From Actinoplanes sp. KI2 (GTDB taxonomy: Bacteria > Actinomycetota > Actinomycetes > Mycobacteriales > Micromonosporaceae): a stretch of 64,000 nt of DNA. Of this stretch, positions 31,022 to 41,121 are shown one piece after another (the stretch's first letter is position 1; each line of letters opens with the position of its first letter). The position numbers were made by a program, and so were the translations under genes. The DNA lies in NCBI RefSeq assembly GCF_025630775.1, contig NZ_JAOSZE010000033.1:62001-126000 (forward strand), in the 5' to 3' direction. Under the pieces are notes generated by a model. It was not told where the DNA came from. It searched no databases and saw nothing but the letters and a program-made list of their open reading frames with translations.

Positions 31022-31050
31022 TACCTACTCGTCAGTAACCCTAGCGACAA
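31022..31050 (-). promoter_or_regulatory. Promoter for the SCP2 gene
   Basis: Read on the minus strand: TTGTCG (31050-31045), 17 bp, TAGGTA (31027-31022). The start point would be near 31015, giving a 5' leader of about 20 nt with the ribosome site. Confidence 0.6.
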
Positions 31051-31089
31051 TGCCGCTTCATCGTGCAGTGTGCCACTCCCAAATGAATG

Positions 31090-31119
31090 TTGGACAGTCG
31101 GCACGCGGATCTCTAGACT
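31090..31119 (+). promoter_or_regulatory. Promoter for a leaderless ArsR-type gene
   Basis: TTGGAC (31090-31095), 18 bp, TAGACT (31114-31119). The predicted start point, 7 nt after the -10 box, falls at 31126-31127, exactly on the ATG of the gene, which has no ribosome-binding site. Confidence 0.65.
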
Positions 31120-31126
31120 CCCAAAT

Positions 31127-31678
31127 ATGTCTTTGGGGGATGGGCGCGAGGCGGAGTCGACGGCCGCGCTGCGTGCCATGGCTCATCCGCTCCGCCTGCG
31201 GATGATGTCGCTGCTGACGGCCGCGCCGATGACCGCGGCCGAGGTGGCCCGCGAGCTCGGGCTGACCCACGCGAACGCCAGCTATCACCTGCGCAACCTG
31301 CTCGCCGGCGGCCTGATCCTGATCGATGGCGAGGAAAAGATTCGCGGCGGCGTCGCCAAGCGTTATCGCTACGACGCGGGACACGATCTCGATCAGCAGA
31401 GCAGGCGCGGCCCCAAGCCCGACGAGCAGGTGCGGATCGAGTACGCCGCACTGGCCCACGAGCTGATCCGCCGTACCCGGCACGCGAGCTTTTCGGCCGG
31501 TCCCAAGCTGCTCGTCGACGCGGAGCTGTGGGTCGACCCGGAGAAGTGGGCGGAGCTGCGGCAACGGGTCGGCGACGCGTTGCTTGAGCTGCACCGGGTC
31601 GCCCGGCCGCCGCGTACGCCGGGCACGATCCGCACGAGCACGACGGCTGCGATGTTTCCCATGGGGGATGAGGCATGA
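31127..31678 (+). CDS. ArsR-like winged-helix transcriptional regulator
   Basis: 183 residues. The N-terminal winged helix is clear: ALRAMAHPLRLRMMSLLTAAPMTAAEVARELGLTHANASYHLRNLL, a helix-turn-helix of the ArsR (HTH_20) kind with no metal-binding cysteines. Residues about 85-160 form a helical effector or dimerisation region, followed by a Thr/Arg-rich tail. ATG at 31127 is chosen from the promoter position and protein start; the frame is open upstream to 30998 but that is intergenic. Its stop overlaps the MFS start (ATGA), a usual arrangement for a local repressor of an efflux pump, so it probably controls its own operon. Confidence 0.85.
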   Translation: MSLGDGREAESTAALRAMAHPLRLRMMSLLTAAPMTAAEVARELGLTHANASYHLRNLLAGGLILIDGEEKIRGGVAKRYRYDAGHDLDQQSRRGPKPDEQVRIEYAALAHELIRRTRHASFSAGPKLLVDAELWVDPEKWAELRQRVGDALLELHRVARPPRTPGTIRTSTTAAMFPMGDEA

Positions 31679-33018
31679 GCGCCCTCGCGCCGCTGCGGTA
31701 CCGGGGGTTCCGCTATCTGCTGGCCGGGCGGGCGGTCAACGCGCTCGGCAACGCGTTCGCGCCGATCGCGCTCGCCTTCGCCGTCCTCGACCTCACCGGT
31801 TCGGCCACCGACCTGGGCTTCGTGGTCGGCGCCCGCACCCTGGTCAACGTGGCCTTCCTGCTCTTCGGGGGCGTGCTCGCCGACCGGATGCCGAAGAGCC
31901 TGCTGATGATCGGCTCGAGCGTGGCGGCGGCGCTCACCCAGGGCGTCGTGGCCGGGCTGGTGCTGACCCACGCCGCGACGATCCCGCTGCTGGTCGGGCT
32001 CGCGGCGATCAACGGCATGGTGGCCGCGCTGGCCCAGCCGGCGAGCGCCTCGGTGGTGCCGCAGACCGTGCCCGCCGACGTACGGCAGCAGGCCAACGCC
32101 CTCGTCCGGATCTTCCTGAACGGCGCCGCGGTCCTCGGCGCGCCGGTGGCCGGCATCGTGGTGGCGGCGGTCGGACCGGGCGTGGGCATCGCGGTGGACG
32201 CGGCGACGTTCGCGCTCGCGGCGGTCTGCTTCGCCGGTCTGGGTGCGGCCGTCGCCGTGCGGCCGGGCGGGCCGGCGGAAAGCCTGGGAGAGCCCGGACT
32301 GGTGTCCGAGGCGGCCGCTCTTGGTGCGCCCGAGGTGGCCCTCGGCGTACCGGATGGGGAAGCGCAACCCAGCGCGCCACCGCGACCGAACGTCCTCGCC
32401 GACCTGCGGGCCGGGTGGTCGGAGTTCCGCTCGCGGACCTGGCTGTGGGTGGTTGTGGCCGGCGCGGCTCTGGGCAACCTGGGCTGGGGTGCGTTCCTGG
32501 TGCTCGGGCCGGTGGTCGCCGACCAGACCTTCGGACGCCAGGCATGGGGCTTCGTGCTGGCCGCGCAGACCGCCGGGATGATCGTCGGCGGCCTGGTGGC
32601 GATGCGGCTGCGGATGCGGCGCCTGCTCTTCTTCGGCACGGTATGCCTGCTGCCGTTCGGCGTCCCGCTCCTGCTGCTCGGCCTGTATCCGCACGTCTGG
32701 CTGCTGATCGCGGGTGGGCTCGTGGCGGGACTGGGGCTCGAGCAGTTCAGCGTCGCGTGGGACACCACGATGCAGGAGCACGTGCCGCCCGAGAAGCTGG
32801 CCCGGGTCTACTCGTACGACATGGTCGGGTCGTTCGTGGCGATCCCGATCGGCGAGGTGGCGGTCGGGCCGATCGCGCAGGTGGCTGGGCAGGAGGCGAC
32901 GCTGATCGGCGCCGGCGTGCTCATGATGATCTCGGTCGTTGCCATGCTGAGCAGCCGGGACGTGCGCACGCTGCGGCACAAGCTGCCGGAGCGGGCCGTG
33001 GAAGAATCGCTCGCGTGA
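31675..33018 (+). CDS. MFS efflux transporter
   Basis: 447 residues, 12 predicted membrane helices, of the MFS_3/enterobactin-exporter-like kind: RYRGFRYLLAGRAVNALGNAFAPIALAFAVLDLTGSATDLG at the N-terminus is shown here only by its key parts RYLLAGR and SATDLG; the loop motif is GGVLADRMPKS. The middle loop (about 195-245) is long and Pro/Ala-rich. It starts inside the regulator stop and its own stop overlaps the purB GTG (GTGA), so regulator, pump and purB form one run of overlapping genes. The substrate is unknown; the linkage to purB may be merely positional. Confidence 0.88.
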   Translation: MSALAPLRYRGFRYLLAGRAVNALGNAFAPIALAFAVLDLTGSATDLGFVVGARTLVNVAFLLFGGVLADRMPKSLLMIGSSVAAALTQGVVAGLVLTHAATIPLLVGLAAINGMVAALAQPASASVVPQTVPADVRQQANALVRIFLNGAAVLGAPVAGIVVAAVGPGVGIAVDAATFALAAVCFAGLGAAVAVRPGGPAESLGEPGLVSEAAALGAPEVALGVPDGEAQPSAPPRPNVLADLRAGWSEFRSRTWLWVVVAGAALGNLGWGAFLVLGPVVADQTFGRQAWGFVLAAQTAGMIVGGLVAMRLRMRRLLFFGTVCLLPFGVPLLLLGLYPHVWLLIAGGLVAGLGLEQFSVAWDTTMQEHVPPEKLARVYSYDMVGSFVAIPIGEVAVGPIAQVAGQEATLIGAGVLMMISVVAMLSSRDVRTLRHKLPERAVEESLA

Positions 33019-34436
33019 CGATCCCGAACGTACTGGCCGCCCGATACGCCTCCGCCGAGCTCACCGCCCTCTGGTCCCCGGAGGAGAAGATCCGGATGGA
33101 GCGGCGGCTCTGGCTCGCCGTGCTGCGCGCCCAGCGCGATCTGGGCGTCGCGGTGCCCGAGGGTGCGATCGAGGCGTACGAGGCGGTGCTCGACCGGGTC
33201 GACCTGGCCTCGATCGCGGCCCGCGAGCGGGTCACCCGGCACGACGTGAAGGCACGGATCGAGGAGTTCGGCGCGCTCGCCGGCTTCGAGCAGATCCATA
33301 AGGGGATGACCTCACGTGACCTCACCGAGAACGTGGAGCAGTTGCAGATCCGGGCGTCGCTCGAGCTGATCCGTGAGCGGGTGGTGAGCGCGCTGGCCCG
33401 GCTGGCCGAGCGCGCGGTGGAGTATTCGGATCTCGTGCTGACCGGCCGGTCGCACAACGTGGCGGCGCAGGCCACCACGCTCGGCAAGCGGTTCGCCTCG
33501 GCGGCGGAGGAGCTGCTGATCGCGTACGAGCGGCTGGACGACCTGATCGGGCGCTACCCGCTCCGCGGGATCAAGGGCCCGGTCGGCACCGCCGCCGACC
33601 TGCTCGACCTGCTCGACGGCGACTTCGAGGCGCTCGCCACGCTGGAGCAGCGGGTGGCCGGCCACCTCGGCTTCAACCGGGTGCTCAGCAGCGTCGGCCA
33701 GGTCTACCCGCGCTCGCTCGACTTCGACGTGGTCGCGGCCCTCGCCCAGGTGGTCGCCGGGCCGTCGTCGCTGGCCACCACGATCCGGCTGATGGTCGGG
33801 CAGGAGCTGGTCACCGAGGGTTTCAAGCCGGGCCAGGTGGGCTCGTCGGCGATGCCGCACAAGATGAACACGCGCTCGTCCGAGCGGGTCAACGGGCTCG
33901 CCGTGATCGTTCGCGGCTACCTCTCGATGGTCGGCGAGCTGGCCGGCGACCAGTGGAACGAGGGCGACGTCTCCTGCTCGGTGGTGCGCCGGGTCGCGCT
34001 GCCGGACGCGTTCTTCGCCGCCGACGGCCTGTTCCAGACGTTCCTCACGGTGCTCGACGAGTTCGGCGCCTACCCCGCGGTGATCGCCCGCGAGCTCGAC
34101 CGGTTCCTGCCGTTCCTGGCCACCACCAAGATCCTGGTGGCCGCCGTCCGCAAGGGCGTCGGGCGGGAGACGGCGCATGAGGTGATCAAGGAGCACGCCG
34201 TGGCGGTGGCGCTCGCCATGCGGGAGAAGGGCGCGGCGGTCAACGACCTCTTCGACCGGCTGGCCACCGACGGGCGGCTGCGGCTGAGCAGGGCGGAGAT
34301 CGACACGCTGGTAGCGGACCGGGCGGCCTTCGTGGGGGCGGCGCCCTCGCAGGTGCGCGCGGTGGCCGACCGGGTCGCGGCGATCGTGGCGGCGCATCCC
34401 GGGGCCGCGCGGTACGCGCCCGCGCCCATCCTCTGA
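33015..34436 (+). CDS. purB: Adenylosuccinate lyase
   Basis: Cleaves SAICAR to AICAR and adenylosuccinate to AMP. 473 residues of the fumarase/aspartase superfamily: TRHDVKARIEEF near 75, HKGMTSRDLTEN (catalytic His region) near 95, GRSHNVAAQATTLGKRF near 140, and the superfamily signature loop VGSSAMPHKMNTRSSE with catalytic Ser near 275. GTG at 33015 overlaps the MFS stop. The stop codon TGA (34434-34436) is also the first three bases of a 31-bp tandem repeat array. Confidence 0.96.
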   Translation: MTIPNVLAARYASAELTALWSPEEKIRMERRLWLAVLRAQRDLGVAVPEGAIEAYEAVLDRVDLASIAARERVTRHDVKARIEEFGALAGFEQIHKGMTSRDLTENVEQLQIRASLELIRERVVSALARLAERAVEYSDLVLTGRSHNVAAQATTLGKRFASAAEELLIAYERLDDLIGRYPLRGIKGPVGTAADLLDLLDGDFEALATLEQRVAGHLGFNRVLSSVGQVYPRSLDFDVVAALAQVVAGPSSLATTIRLMVGQELVTEGFKPGQVGSSAMPHKMNTRSSERVNGLAVIVRGYLSMVGELAGDQWNEGDVSCSVVRRVALPDAFFAADGLFQTFLTVLDEFGAYPAVIARELDRFLPFLATTKILVAAVRKGVGRETAHEVIKEHAVAVALAMREKGAAVNDLFDRLATDGRLRLSRAEIDTLVADRAAFVGAAPSQVRAVADRVAAIVAAHPGAARYAPAPIL

Positions 34437-34557
34437 TCGCGCGGCTCTCGATAGCGGCGCTCTGTGATGGCGCGGCTCTCGATAGCGGCGCTCTGTGATC
34501 GCGCGGCTCTCGATAGCGGCGCTCTGTGATCGCGCCGCTCTCGACAGCTGCGCTCCG
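34434..34557 (+). repeat. 31-bp tandem repeat (4 copies) starting in the purB stop codon
   Basis: Units at 34434-34464, 34465-34495, 34496-34526 and 34527-34557; the first three differ by a single base and the fourth by a few, with a partial fifth start (TGATCGCGCCG) at 34558. Each unit begins TGAT, so the purB stop is part of unit 1. Units contain a near-palindromic GCGC...GCGC stretch. Confidence 0.93.
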
Positions 34558-34907
34558 TGATCGCGCCGCCGAGGCGCGGCGGAGCTCGACCCTCACGTCG
34601 CGCCTCGGCGGAACTCGCTCGAATCCTCCGGACCGGCGACAGCGGGGGCGCCGTCGCCGGCCTTTCCGGAGATCGATGTCACGACCGTAGGCGGCCGCGC
34701 GCCCTCCGCCAACACCTCGGATCGCCCATATCACCGTGTGATGACCCGGCCTTCAGTTGAAGCTTCCATCGACCGCGTGGTCGAGATCACCTCCGAGATT
34801 GCCTGCTCAGCGCCGCTGACGTCGCGTCGCCGACACCGGCCGATGGGTCCGTCACGGGCTTCACAAGGTAGGCTGCCCGTGCTTACACCTATCAGTCAGG
34901 AGTGCCC
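34558..34907. other. Intergenic region before purS
   Basis: About 350 bp between the purB repeat array and purS. Small open frames on both strands look like noise. It should contain the purSQL promoter; a TAGGCT at 34869-34874 is a possible -10 box but I see no matching -35. No purine riboswitch-like structure was recognised. Confidence 0.4.
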
Positions 34908-35162
34908 GTGGCTCGCGTCGTGGTCGACGTCATGCTGAAGCCGGAAATCCTCGATCCGCAGGGCCAGGCGGTGGCCAACGCGCTGCCCCGGCTCGGTGTC
35001 TCCGATGTCGCCTCCGTCCGCATCGGCCGGCGGATCGAGATCGAGTTCGCCGGCGAGGCCGATCTCGAGCGCGCCCGCGAGATCGCGGACAAGCTGCTCG
35101 CCAACCCCGTGATCGAGGACTTCACCGTCCGGCTCGACACCGCTGCGGCCGAGGTCGCCTGA
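34908..35162 (+). CDS. purS: FGAM synthase subunit PurS
   Basis: Small subunit that bridges PurQ and PurL in the three-part FGAM synthase. 84 residues, ferredoxin-like: RVVVDVMLKPEILDPQGQAV at the start, then a central LGVSDVASVRIGRRIEIEF and LLANPVIEDFTV. GTG at 34908 has AGGAG 5 nt upstream, which decides it over a GTG two codons earlier. purQ follows 2 bp after the stop. Confidence 0.95.
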   Translation: MARVVVDVMLKPEILDPQGQAVANALPRLGVSDVASVRIGRRIEIEFAGEADLERAREIADKLLANPVIEDFTVRLDTAAAEVA

Positions 35163-35164
35163 CC

Positions 35165-35866
35165 ATGCGCATCGGTGTGGTCACCTTCCCTGGCTCGCTC
35201 GACGACGGGGACGCGGCCCGCGCCGCGCGCATCGCCGGCGCCGAGGCCGTCCGCCTCTGGCACGGCGAACCCGACCTGCACGGCGTCGATGCCGTGGTGC
35301 TGCCCGGCGGCTTCTCCTACGGCGACTACCTGCGCTGCGGCGCGATCGCCCGGTTCGCCCCGGCCATGGAGTCGATCATCGACGCGGCCCGCGGCGGCCT
35401 GCCGGTGCTCGGCATCTGCAACGGCTTCCAGATTCTCTGCGAGGCGCACCTGCTTCCCGGCGCGCTCACCCGCAACCAGCACCTGCACTTCCGCAACCGC
35501 GACCAGCACCTGCGCGTCGAGTCCACCGGCACCGCCTGGACCAACGGCTTCACCCCGGGCCAAGAACTGGTGATCCCGGTGAAGAACGGCGAGGGCTGCT
35601 ACGTCGCCGACGAGCGGACCCTGGACGCGCTCGAGGCCGAGGGCCGGGTCGTCGCCCGCTACATCCGCGGCAACCCGAACGGCTCGCAGCGCGACATCGC
35701 CGCGATCACCAATGAGGCCGGCAACGTCGTCGGCATCATGCCGCACCCGGAACACGCGGTGGAGGAGCTGACCGGCCCGTCGCTGGACGGCCTCGGCTTC
35801 TTCACCTCCGTCCTGCGTGCCCTGGCCGGGGCGTCCGCGGGCGGACAGGACGCAGGGGGACAGTAA
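35165..35866 (+). CDS. purQ: FGAM synthase, glutaminase subunit
   Basis: Class I glutamine amidotransferase that supplies ammonia to PurL. 233 residues with the nucleophile Cys85 in VLGICNGFQ, oxyanion loop LPGGFSYGDYLRCGAI, and the His-Glu pair in MPHPEHA. The last 14 residues (SAGGQDAGGQ and neighbours) are a Gly/Gln-rich tail. Located between purS and purL with gaps of 2 bp on each side, so the three subunits are made from one message. Confidence 0.96.
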   Translation: MRIGVVTFPGSLDDGDAARAARIAGAEAVRLWHGEPDLHGVDAVVLPGGFSYGDYLRCGAIARFAPAMESIIDAARGGLPVLGICNGFQILCEAHLLPGALTRNQHLHFRNRDQHLRVESTGTAWTNGFTPGQELVIPVKNGEGCYVADERTLDALEAEGRVVARYIRGNPNGSQRDIAAITNEAGNVVGIMPHPEHAVEELTGPSLDGLGFFTSVLRALAGASAGGQDAGGQ

Positions 35867-35868
35867 GA

Positions 35869-38463
<2,595 letters not shown>

Positions 38464-38478
38464 TCCACAACCGACGGT

Positions 38479-38510
38479 AAAGCCGGTCAGCGTCCACGCT
38501 GACCGGCTTT
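38479..38510 (+). terminator. Rho-independent terminator of purSQL
   Basis: A perfect 15-bp stem (38479-38493 with 38496-38510) with nominal 2-nt loop; it starts AAA and ends TTT, followed by CGTCGTTCTTT. It begins 15 bp after the purL stop. Confidence 0.85.
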
Positions 38511-38527
38511 CGTCGTTCTTTGGTAAA

Positions 38528-38567
38528 GCAGATCGGCCCCGCATCGTCAGACGCGGGGCCGATCTGC
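38528..38567 (-). terminator. Terminator for the convergent membrane-protein gene
   Basis: A perfect 15-bp stem (38528-38542 with 38553-38567), 10-nt loop, placed 14 bp after the stop of the minus-strand gene. On the minus strand it is followed by TTTACCAAAG. Confidence 0.75.
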
Positions 38568-38581
38568 ACTGCTACCGGTTT

Positions 38582-40489
38582 CTAGCCGTCCCAGTCGGAC
38601 GAACGGCGCTGGCCGGGGTGCGACGGCTGGGCCTGACCGCGGCGGCTCGGCTGCTCGTTGTAGCCGCCCCGCTGGTCGTCGTAGCCGCCCTGGTCGTAAC
38701 CGCCCTGGTCGTAGCTGCCGCCGCCGTACTGCTGGCCGCCACCGTACTGCTGGCCGCCACCGTAAGCGCCGCCCTGGTCGTAGCCGCCCTGGTCGTACTG
38801 GCCGCCGCCGTAGGCACCGCCGCCGCCGGAACCGTAACCGCCGCGCTGGTCGCCGTAGCCGTCCTGGTCGTAACCGTCCTGGTCGTAGCCACCGTTGCCG
38901 CCGTACTGGCCCCCGCCGTACTGCTGGCCGCCGTCGTACTGACCGGTGCCGCCGCCGTACTGGCCGCCGCCGTACTGCTGGCCGCCGTTGCCGCCGTACT
39001 GGCCGCCGCGCTGGTCGTACTCGTCGTAGCCGCCCTGGTCGGCCTCCGGCCGGTACATGCCGGTGGGCTCGTCGTACCGCTGGGTGCCGCCGCCGTACTG
39101 GCCGCCGCCGGCCGGGGCCGCCGCCGCGCCGTAGGTGCCGCCGCCGTAGCCCTGGTCCTGCCCGCGGCCGTACTGGGCGGGCTCCTCGTACTGGGTGGGC
39201 TCCCCGTACTGGTTGCCGCCGCCGTACTGCTGCGTGCCGCCGCCGTACGCGGGCTGCGGGTCGTCCCAGCCGCCGCCGTACTGGTTGCCGCCGCCCTGCC
39301 GCGGGACCGGTGCGCCGTACGGGTCGGGGAACTCGTCCTCGACCGGCCGGTGAAGCATGGTCGGCGCGTCGGACATCGAGGACGCATCGGGTCGCGACGT
39401 CACCATCGTCGGGCTCGCACCCGCGCCCATCGGCGAAGCCACCCGGGTCGCGTCGTTGAACCGGCCCTGGCTCGGCGGCACCATGCCACCACCGCCGCCC
39501 ATCGCGGTCGGGTCGTCGTCCGGCCCGTTGCCGCCGTTCTTGCGTCGCATCAGGACCAGCACGATCGCGCCCACGCCGCCGGCCACCAGCAGGCCGCCGA
39601 GGATGAGCAGCAGCTTCGAGCTGAAGCTGCTGCTCTGGCTGGCCGGGGCCGTCTTGGTGGTGGTGTCGGCCGCCGCGGTGTCGCCGGTGGTCGGGTCGTC
39701 GGTGGCCGGGTCGTCGGTCGCCTCGAGGCTGGCGGCGGCCGACACCGTCGCCGACGGGGTGGCCGTCGCGGTGGCCGCCACCGGCTTCAGGATCAGCGAT
39801 ACGGTGACGCTCTTGCCCGCCGAGGCTTGGACCGACGCCGTGGCGGTGGCGTAGCCGTCCTTCCGGGCGCCCACCGAGACGTTGCCGGGCGTGATCGGCT
39901 GCGAGTCCGAGGAGTTGAACGAGTACCCGCCGGAGCCGTTCGTGGTCGTCGAGTACGAGTGGCCGGCGTCGTCCTTCATCGCGACGTCCGCGCCCGGAAT
40001 CGGCTTGTTGTCCTGGTCGCGGACCTTGCCGGAGACCGACGTGACGGTCTGCGGCTTGTCCGGACCCTTCACGTTGACCGAGGCGCTTTTCTCACCCGGG
40101 TTCTCGCCCTGGACGGTCGCGCGGACGGTGATGTTGATGCTCTTGGTCGCGCCGGCCTCGACCGTCGGCGCGGTCAACTGCGCCGTGAAGGTCTTGTCCT
40201 GGCCGGTGATCGTGGAGATCTGACCGCAGCCGCTGTTGCACCTCATGTCGCCGCTGTCGATCTCGATCGTGACCGGGACCGTGTCGTTCCCGTTGCCACC
40301 GACCGTGCGCACCGTGTACTGCATCGTCACCTGGCCGCCGGATACCACATCGGTCGGCAGTCCGGTGATCTGCACGCGAGGTGGGTCGGCCAGCGCCACC
40401 GCGGGTGCGACGGCCAGGCCGCCGACGACAACCGCCAGTAACGCACCGGCTTGGGCCCATCGGGCTCCTAGGTGCGTTGTCACGTCCAC
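38582..40489 (-). CDS. Secreted/anchored protein with carboxypeptidase-regulatory-like domain and QYGGG low-complexity tail
   Basis: 635 residues, no known function. N-terminal signal peptide (about 1-34, ends AVALADPP), an extracellular part with two beta-sandwich-like stretches: about 38-140 (one disulfide candidate, RCNSGCGQ) and about 150-235, where SGKVRDQDNKPIPGADVAMKD fits a CarboxypepD_reg/Cna-B-like fold. A Thr/Ala/Asp linker leads to one membrane helix (about 290-312, LLLILGGLLVAGGVGAIVLVL) with a basic stop-transfer RRKNG. The remaining about 320 residues are cytoplasmic by this topology and consist of QYGGG, YDQGG and PTQYEEP units rich in Gly, Gln, Tyr and Asp. GTG or ATG near 40489 is the start. 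Alone between purL and the sterol-carrier gene. Confidence 0.8.
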   Translation of the reverse strand: MDVTTHLGARWAQAGALLAVVVGGLAVAPAVALADPPRVQITGLPTDVVSGGQVTMQYTVRTVGGNGNDTVPVTIEIDSGDMRCNSGCGQISTITGQDKTFTAQLTAPTVEAGATKSINITVRATVQGENPGEKSASVNVKGPDKPQTVTSVSGKVRDQDNKPIPGADVAMKDDAGHSYSTTTNGSGGYSFNSSDSQPITPGNVSVGARKDGYATATASVQASAGKSVTVSLILKPVAATATATPSATVSAAASLEATDDPATDDPTTGDTAAADTTTKTAPASQSSSFSSKLLLILGGLLVAGGVGAIVLVLMRRKNGGNGPDDDPTAMGGGGGMVPPSQGRFNDATRVASPMGAGASPTMVTSRPDASSMSDAPTMLHRPVEDEFPDPYGAPVPRQGGGNQYGGGWDDPQPAYGGGTQQYGGGNQYGEPTQYEEPAQYGRGQDQGYGGGTYGAAAAPAGGGQYGGGTQRYDEPTGMYRPEADQGGYDEYDQRGGQYGGNGGQQYGGGQYGGGTGQYDGGQQYGGGQYGGNGGYDQDGYDQDGYGDQRGGYGSGGGGAYGGGQYDQGGYDQGGAYGGGQQYGGGQQYGGGSYDQGGYDQGGYDDQRGGYNEQPSRRGQAQPSHPGQRRSSDWDG

Positions 40490-40643
40490 CGCCTTCCGGT
40501 CGCACGGTCTTCCCGGACTGTCCTTGGGTGCCGGTTACGTCCCGCGACTAAAAACACCGTCGGCCACTATGCCTTGTCGCACGCCCATTGCGCGACCCAG
40601 GGGCGCGTACCAATCTCGGCAGGTCGGGTCGTATCGTCCCGAC

Positions 40644-41018
40644 GTGTCCCCTGCGCACAATAAATCCGAGTCCGTGAAACAGGCGTTGGACGCGCTGGAT
40701 CAAGGCGTGGAACCCGAGCGTACGGTCCTGCGTGACGCTGTGCGAGCACTGCTGGCCGAGTTGTCCCGTCGAGCACCTGGCCGTTCGGTGGAGGTGCGAG
40801 TTCCACCTTTCGGTGCGATTCAGTGTGTCGCCGGTCCCCGGCACACCCGCGGCACACCCCCCAATGTGGTCGAAACTGACCCGGTCACCTGGGTGCTGGT
40901 CGCCACGGAGCGTGTGAGCTGGGCGGATGCGCTGCGTGACGGACGCCTGCGGGCGAGCGGCATCCGCACCGATCTCACGGAATTTCTGCCGCTGGGCGCC
41001 GAGCCTCCACCGGGCTGA
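40644..41018 (+). CDS. Sterol carrier family (SCP2-like) protein
   Basis: 124 residues, conserved next to purF in actinobacteria as far as I recall. The recognisable core is PGRSVEVRVPPFGAIQCV followed by GPRHTRGTPPNVVETDP and WVLVATERVSWADALRDGRLRASGIRTDLTEFLPL, the SCP2-like C-terminal helix motif. Probably a small lipid- or cofactor-binding protein; no reaction known. GTG at 40644 lacks a good ribosome site; a TATCGT 7 nt before it could be a -10 box of a leaderless message. It is 103 bp upstream of purF. Confidence 0.8.
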   Translation: MSPAHNKSESVKQALDALDQGVEPERTVLRDAVRALLAELSRRAPGRSVEVRVPPFGAIQCVAGPRHTRGTPPNVVETDPVTWVLVATERVSWADALRDGRLRASGIRTDLTEFLPLGAEPPPG

Positions 41019-41121
41019 GCCCGAGCCGACGCCCGCGGCCTCGCGTACACTTGGCGATCGGAGCGGACCAGCGGTTTCGAGCAGCTGAGTTCCGTTTGGA
41101 GACGATCACAGGGAGCGACAG

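Noticed and set aside
34558..34907. Purine riboswitch upstream of purS
   Set aside because: No conserved purine-aptamer core or expression-platform hairpin could be seen.
38582..40441. 717-codon plus-strand frame of Val/Ala/Leu across 38288-40441
   Set aside because: Looks like a membrane protein only because it is the complement of the QYGGG repeats; the minus-strand gene has a signal peptide, anchor and terminator.
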